This document shows positions 17,119-20,598 of a stretch of 20,598 nucleotides of DNA, in pieces. The stretch is from the NCBI GenBank assembly GCA_046542255.1, contig JBKHBT010000060.1, positions 1 to 20,598 of the forward strand, read 5' to 3'. The position numbers and the translations under genes were made by a program. Below the pieces are notes generated by a model. The model saw nothing but the letters and a program-made list of their open reading frames with translations, did no database searches and was not told the DNA's origin. Positions within the stretch are counted from its first letter, which is position 1. Every line of letters starts with the position of its first letter. Source of the DNA: JBKHBT01 sp046542255. Its GTDB lineage: Bacteria; UBP14; UBA6098; JBKHBT01.

Positions 17119-17829
17119 ATGAAAAATGGAATAGCAATAATCTTGATCTCTATCCTTGGAATTTCAGCTATTAGCGCTGATAATGATTCAGAAGGCTTTC
17201 GCCTGGATTTGAACTATAGCTGTGGGCTGGAAAATTCACATGGTCCGAGCGAATATCGATTAACTATCGGAACCGATGAAAATGCCACCGGCCAGCTAGA
17301 TAAGAACCTCGACTCGCCCTCGCCACCGATTCCTCCCGAAATATGCTATGCAAATCTTATCGCTCCCGAAGGCTCACCGCCATTTAATATTCTATGGACA
17401 GATATCAGGGCTATAAAAAAGTATCAAAAATGGCAACTCCATTCGATTAGAAATATTGGCGGCGGCCATATTAATTTCGATAAAGAAACAGTACCTGATT
17501 ATTATACCATTTTCATAAACGGCGCAAATATCAAAAAATTGGATAATCCAAGTGTTCCAGTTAGCGAAAGCGATACAACTGTTATGATCTTTTCGATACA
17601 GGATAATTTGGACGATCGCTGTGCCGCGCCAAAACCAGAACAACTGGCAGGAAAGACATTCATCAAGCTATACCAAGGCGATAAGAAAATGGCAACCGTC
17701 GATCCTGTTCTTTCTGAAAAAGACAGTCCGATGGTTATTTTCGATACCAATATTGAAAACGGCTTCTATCGCTATGAAATGACAATAGATGATGCAGAGC
17801 CATTAAGTGGCCGAATTTATGTACCCTGA
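17119..17829 (+). CDS. Secreted or periplasmic protein of unknown function
   Basis: 236 residues with signal peptide MKNGIAIILISILGISAISA and no lipobox, so probably periplasmic, outer-membrane associated or secreted. I do not recognise a family. The mature part is beta-rich, with a proline-rich stretch (SPSPPIPPEICY) and a C-terminal half (TFIKLYQGDKKMATV, GFYRYEMTIDDAEPLSGRIY) that resembles an Ig/FlgD-type beta sandwich. The start is supported by a perfect AGGAGG (17109-17114) five bases before the ATG. It is convergent with the DUF3795 gene, with 16 bases between stops. Confidence 0.8.
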   Translation: MKNGIAIILISILGISAISADNDSEGFRLDLNYSCGLENSHGPSEYRLTIGTDENATGQLDKNLDSPSPPIPPEICYANLIAPEGSPPFNILWTDIRAIKKYQKWQLHSIRNIGGGHINFDKETVPDYYTIFINGANIKKLDNPSVPVSESDTTVMIFSIQDNLDDRCAAPKPEQLAGKTFIKLYQGDKKMATVDPVLSEKDSPMVIFDTNIENGFYRYEMTIDDAEPLSGRIYVP

Positions 17830-17845
17830 TTTGTTAATGTTAAAA

Positions 17846-18322
17846 CTATGGGCTTTTGAACCAAAGCGGTTTGTCTTCGAGGAGCTTTTCAATTCCCTTA
17901 TTTTTGATTTTGTTTAAATTTTCGATATGGGCAATGCCATGTATTGCTTTTATTAGATCGAGCTTTTCACAGACTTTGTAATCGTCACATTGCCAACAGC
18001 CATCGATACCTTTCGCCTTAATGCACTTCTTAATCTTACAAAATGCAATGCCACCGCCATTTTGGCAGACATCCCGGCAACGGAAATCGACCATTTCGCC
18101 GAGTGTTTTATAACATGTATCATAATCCTTGAATGGCTGATCTTTTTGGATTACAGAAATGATATTTGCAAAATTTCCAAAACGGGTTTTTCTTAAAATT
18201 TGACGCAGATCTCGTGCTAAGTCTGCAATTGTGCCGGTATGTGATGGACAAATCACGCAAGGAAGGCCACAATATCCTATGGTATCTTTTAGCTTCATGA
18301 TTACATTGTTGCAAATACTCAT
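17846..18322 (-). CDS. DUF3795 cysteine-rich protein
   Basis: 158 residues with twelve cysteines. The pattern YCGLPCVICP (17-26), C70, FRCRDVCQ (80-87), FCKIKKCIKAKGIDGCWQC (94-112), YKVCEKL and the closing HGIAHIENLNKIKNKGIEKL fits DUF3795, a family of small proteins with clustered Cys that may bind zinc or an iron-sulfur centre. The metal role is family-level inference. There is no Shine-Dalgarno before the ATG at 18322 or before the alternative Met9 (18298). Met9 sits directly before the conserved domain, so the true start is uncertain. Confidence 0.8.
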   Translation of the reverse strand: MSICNNVIMKLKDTIGYCGLPCVICPSHTGTIADLARDLRQILRKTRFGNFANIISVIQKDQPFKDYDTCYKTLGEMVDFRCRDVCQNGGGIAFCKIKKCIKAKGIDGCWQCDDYKVCEKLDLIKAIHGIAHIENLNKIKNKGIEKLLEDKPLWFKSP

Positions 18323-18425
18323 TTTAGTATAAAATTAACTTAAAAGTACAAATAATGCAAACACTTTTTATAGTGAAAGGATTTTAATTTTTCTAAGATA
18401 TCGGTAGGAATAAGAATTTTTATCA

Positions 18426-18453
18426 TTGAAAATTCTCTACAAATTTGTAAATT
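18426..18453 (+). promoter_or_regulatory. Possible htpG promoter with overlapping palindrome
   Basis: TTGAAA (18426-18431) and TAAATT (18448-18453) are 16 bases apart. The 12-base perfect palindrome TACAAATTTGTA (18438-18449) lies between and into the -10, a position where a repressor could block transcription. No CIRCE element is present. Confidence 0.35.
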
Positions 18454-18505
18454 AAGAAATTTGATACTTGAATTGAAAATTATATCTAATAAACTGGAGG
18501 TTAAT

Positions 18506-20413
18506 ATGGCAAAACAAACCTTTGAATTCCAGACACAGACGCGCCGAATGCTGGATCTTATGGTCCATTCGGTATATTCGAACAAGGACATTTTCCTTCG
18601 AGAACTTATCTCGAATGCTTCCGATGCCATCGACAAGCTTCGCTTCGAGGCATTAACGAATAAGGAATTGGCATCTTTTACCAAAAATCCGCAGATCAGG
18701 ATCGACCGCGATGAAGAAAAACGCATTATCTCTGTATCTGATAATGGAATTGGTATGAGCCATGATGAGATAATCGAATTTATTGGTACAATTGCCAAAT
18801 CCGGTAGCAAAGAGCTTCTGGAGATTATCAAAAAAGCCGAAGAAGACAAGATATCACCGGAGTTAATTGGCCAGTTCGGTGTTGGCTTCTATTCCAGCTT
18901 CATGGTTGCCGATGAAGTTTCTCTGATTACCCGTAAAGCCGGCGAAGACAAGGCATGGAAATGGATATCGACAGGCGAAGGTTCATATACAATCGAACCC
19001 GCAAGCAGAATGTTACCCGGGACAACTGTTACCCTGAAGCTCAAAGAACCCGAAGAAGAAGAAAAAGACTATACTCAAGAATATATTATAAGAAGCATAG
19101 TCAAAAAATATTCCGATTTTGTGGAATATCCTATCGTTATGAAGGTCGAGCGGCAGGAGCAGCCCACAGATGACGAAGGCAAACCAATACAAGATGCCGA
19201 ACCAATCACCAAAACCGAAGACGAAATCCTAAATTCCCAAAAAGCTATCTGGACAAGGCCACAGGACGAAGTTACAGAAGAAGAACTGAATGAATTCTAT
19301 AAACATATAGCACATGACTGGACAGATCCGCAAACACATATCTATTATCGTGGAGAAGGCACTGCCCTATTTAGAGCGCTTCTTTTTATACCATCTACAA
19401 AACCATATGGCCTGATGTTCCCGGACAGCGACCATGGGCTAAGCCTTTATATTCGCAATGTATTTATAATGAGCGATTATAAAGAGCTTATTCCGCAGTG
19501 GCTTAGGTTTATTCGCGGTGTAGTCGATTCCGAAGACCTGACGCTAAATATCTCGCGCGAGAGCTTGCAGCAGAACCGCGTGGTCAAGATTATCAACAAA
19601 GCAATAACTCGCAAAATCATCCGCGAATTCGAGAAAATGCTCGATGATGACCGCGAAGAATATATCAAGATCTGGAATAATTTCGGGCAGGTCATAAAAG
19701 AAGGCCTTTTCCGCGATATGCGCAATCAGCAGGATATTCTCAAGATTACGCTTCTTGAATCAACGAAGGGCGATGAGCTTACCACATTGAAAGAGTATAT
19801 CGAAAGAATGCCGGATGATCAGGAAAAGATATATTATATCAGCGGCAAGAAACGCTCTATAGTCGAAAATTCGCCGCATCTGGAGGCCTTCCGCGATAAG
19901 GGCTATGAAGTGCTTCTTCTCACTGAGCCTGTCGATGAACTCTGGATAACTTATGTGAATGAATTCGATGGCAAAGAGCTGGAATCTATCGGCAAGGGCG
20001 AAGTCGATCTTCATAAAGCTGACGAAGAATCCCAAGAAGACTATAAATCATTGACTGAATTCCTAAAGGGCAAGCTGGAGGATGATGTTAAGGATGTTCG
20101 TCTTTCCGGCCGTTTGAAAAGCTCTCCTGCCTGCCTTGTGGGCGAAAAGAATGATATGACTCCGCAGATGGAACAGATGCTTCGCGCATCCGGGCAGGAA
20201 GTGCCGAAGGTCAAAAGGATTCTCGAGCTTAATCCTGACCATTCGGTAATAAAGCGGATGAATGAAGTATTTGCCGAAAATCCCGAGAGCAAAGAACTCG
20301 CCGACTATGCCAATATCCTCTATAATCAGGCATTATTGGCAGAAGGCGGCCAGCTCGATGACCCGGGCAAATTCGCCCAAAAGCTTGCAGAGCTTATGGC
20401 AAAGGCACTTTGA
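18506..20413 (+). CDS. htpG: Molecular chaperone HtpG (Hsp90 family)
   Basis: 635 residues, normal bacterial Hsp90 length. Cytosolic ATP-dependent dimeric chaperone that remodels client proteins. N-terminal GHKL ATPase domain: FLRELISNASDA (30-41, with catalytic Glu33 and Asn37), DNGIGM (79-84), GTIAKSGS (94-101) and GQFGVGFYSSF (122-132). The middle domain has VFIMSDYKELIPQWLRFIRG and SEDLTLNISRESLQQNR, where the usual P of LPLN is T. The C-terminal domain has CLVGEKNDMTPQMEQMLRA and ends LAELMAKAL. The ATG at 18506 is chosen over an upstream one (18461) because GGAGG (18496-18500) is five bases before it and MAKQTFEFQTQTRRML is the family's N-terminus. Single gene with its own terminator. 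Confidence 0.97.
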   Translation: MAKQTFEFQTQTRRMLDLMVHSVYSNKDIFLRELISNASDAIDKLRFEALTNKELASFTKNPQIRIDRDEEKRIISVSDNGIGMSHDEIIEFIGTIAKSGSKELLEIIKKAEEDKISPELIGQFGVGFYSSFMVADEVSLITRKAGEDKAWKWISTGEGSYTIEPASRMLPGTTVTLKLKEPEEEEKDYTQEYIIRSIVKKYSDFVEYPIVMKVERQEQPTDDEGKPIQDAEPITKTEDEILNSQKAIWTRPQDEVTEEELNEFYKHIAHDWTDPQTHIYYRGEGTALFRALLFIPSTKPYGLMFPDSDHGLSLYIRNVFIMSDYKELIPQWLRFIRGVVDSEDLTLNISRESLQQNRVVKIINKAITRKIIREFEKMLDDDREEYIKIWNNFGQVIKEGLFRDMRNQQDILKITLLESTKGDELTTLKEYIERMPDDQEKIYYISGKKRSIVENSPHLEAFRDKGYEVLLLTEPVDELWITYVNEFDGKELESIGKGEVDLHKADEESQEDYKSLTEFLKGKLEDDVKDVRLSGRLKSSPACLVGEKNDMTPQMEQMLRASGQEVPKVKRILELNPDHSVIKRMNEVFAENPESKELADYANILYNQALLAEGGQLDDPGKFAQKLAELMAKAL

Positions 20414-20444
20414 TAGATAAATAATAGAGTTCCCAAATTCAAAT

Positions 20445-20490
20445 ATGGCTTTGACACTATTTTATTGGTGTTAAAGCCATTTTTATTTTT
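20445..20490 (+). terminator. Rho-independent terminator of htpG
   Basis: ATGGCTTTGACAC (20445-20457) pairs with GTGTTAAAGCCAT (20468-20480), 13 pairs including one G-U, and is followed directly by TTTTTATTTTTC-like sequence (20481-20491). It begins 31 bases after the htpG stop. Confidence 0.93.
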
Positions 20491-20503
20491 CTTAACATAA
20501 GAG

Positions 20504-20531
20504 TTGAAAATTCAAGCAAAATTAGTATATT
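20504..20531 (+). promoter_or_regulatory. Possible promoter reading out of the window
   Basis: TTGAAA (20504-20509) and TATATT (20526-20531) are 16 bases apart, just past the htpG terminator. An ATG at 20538 opens only a 16-codon ORF with no ribosome site, so the gene it serves, if any, lies beyond the window. Confidence 0.35.
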
Positions 20532-20598
20532 ATATACAATGGCCTATAAACCCAACTTCCACAACGCAATTTCTAACTTCTTTAATTAATGGCACTTA

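Noticed and set aside
18323..18505. CIRCE heat-shock operator upstream of htpG
   Set aside because: No TTAGCACTC/GAGTGCTAA inverted repeat is present.
20538..20588. Start of a gene at the window end
   Set aside because: The ATG opens only 16 codons before a stop and has no ribosome site.

Overview
The window is bacterial and gene-dense, with most genes on the minus strand. Three signals point to a non-Bacteroidota lineage of the FCB superphylum (Cloacimonadota, Zixibacteria, WOR-3 and similar). First, there is a PorV/UPF0164-type outer-membrane barrel beside a giant secreted protein with a gliding-motility/type-IX-like C-terminal domain. Second, most genes have strong AGGAGG-type ribosome binding sites. 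Third, several promoters fit the ordinary sigma70 pattern (TTGACA-N17-TATAAT), whereas Bacteroidota usually have weak ribosome binding sites and a different promoter consensus. The phylum is an inference; no rRNA or marker tree is available here.

Layout. 186-9396 (minus) is a two-gene operon. It encodes a 2109-residue secreted, cysteine-rich, Ig-like repeat protein, followed after 13 bases by a 955-residue fusion of a PorV-like barrel with several OmpA-like domains. It has its own promoter (9428-9456) and a clear terminator (114-152). A 677-base spacer with hairpins and short tandem repeats separates it from ftsY (10074-11000, minus). A spacer of about 1 kb (11001-12072) follows; it holds a very strong plus-strand promoter and a rod-shaped structured RNA that resembles 6S RNA. 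Next come two small lipoprotein genes (12073-12931, minus). A probable three-gene operon follows (13006-15243, minus): TPR protein, DUF4126 membrane protein and a SagB-type nitroreductase. Then come a MATE exporter (minus), a divergent unknown secreted protein (17119, plus), a DUF3795 cysteine-rich protein (minus), and htpG (18506-20413, plus) with a strong terminator.

How the genes work together. The most interesting unit is the 186-9396 pair. Bacteroidota often encode giant type-B-CTD adhesins next to a PorP/SprF barrel and an OmpA protein. Here a PorV-type barrel and OmpA-like peptidoglycan-binding domains are fused in one polypeptide, next to one putative CTD cargo. This suggests a dedicated outer-membrane carrier or anchor for that surface protein. 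The other genes are mostly housekeeping: ftsY (membrane targeting), htpG (chaperone) and the candidate 6S RNA (RNA polymerase regulation). No CRISPR array, tRNA, rRNA or intact insertion sequence was seen.
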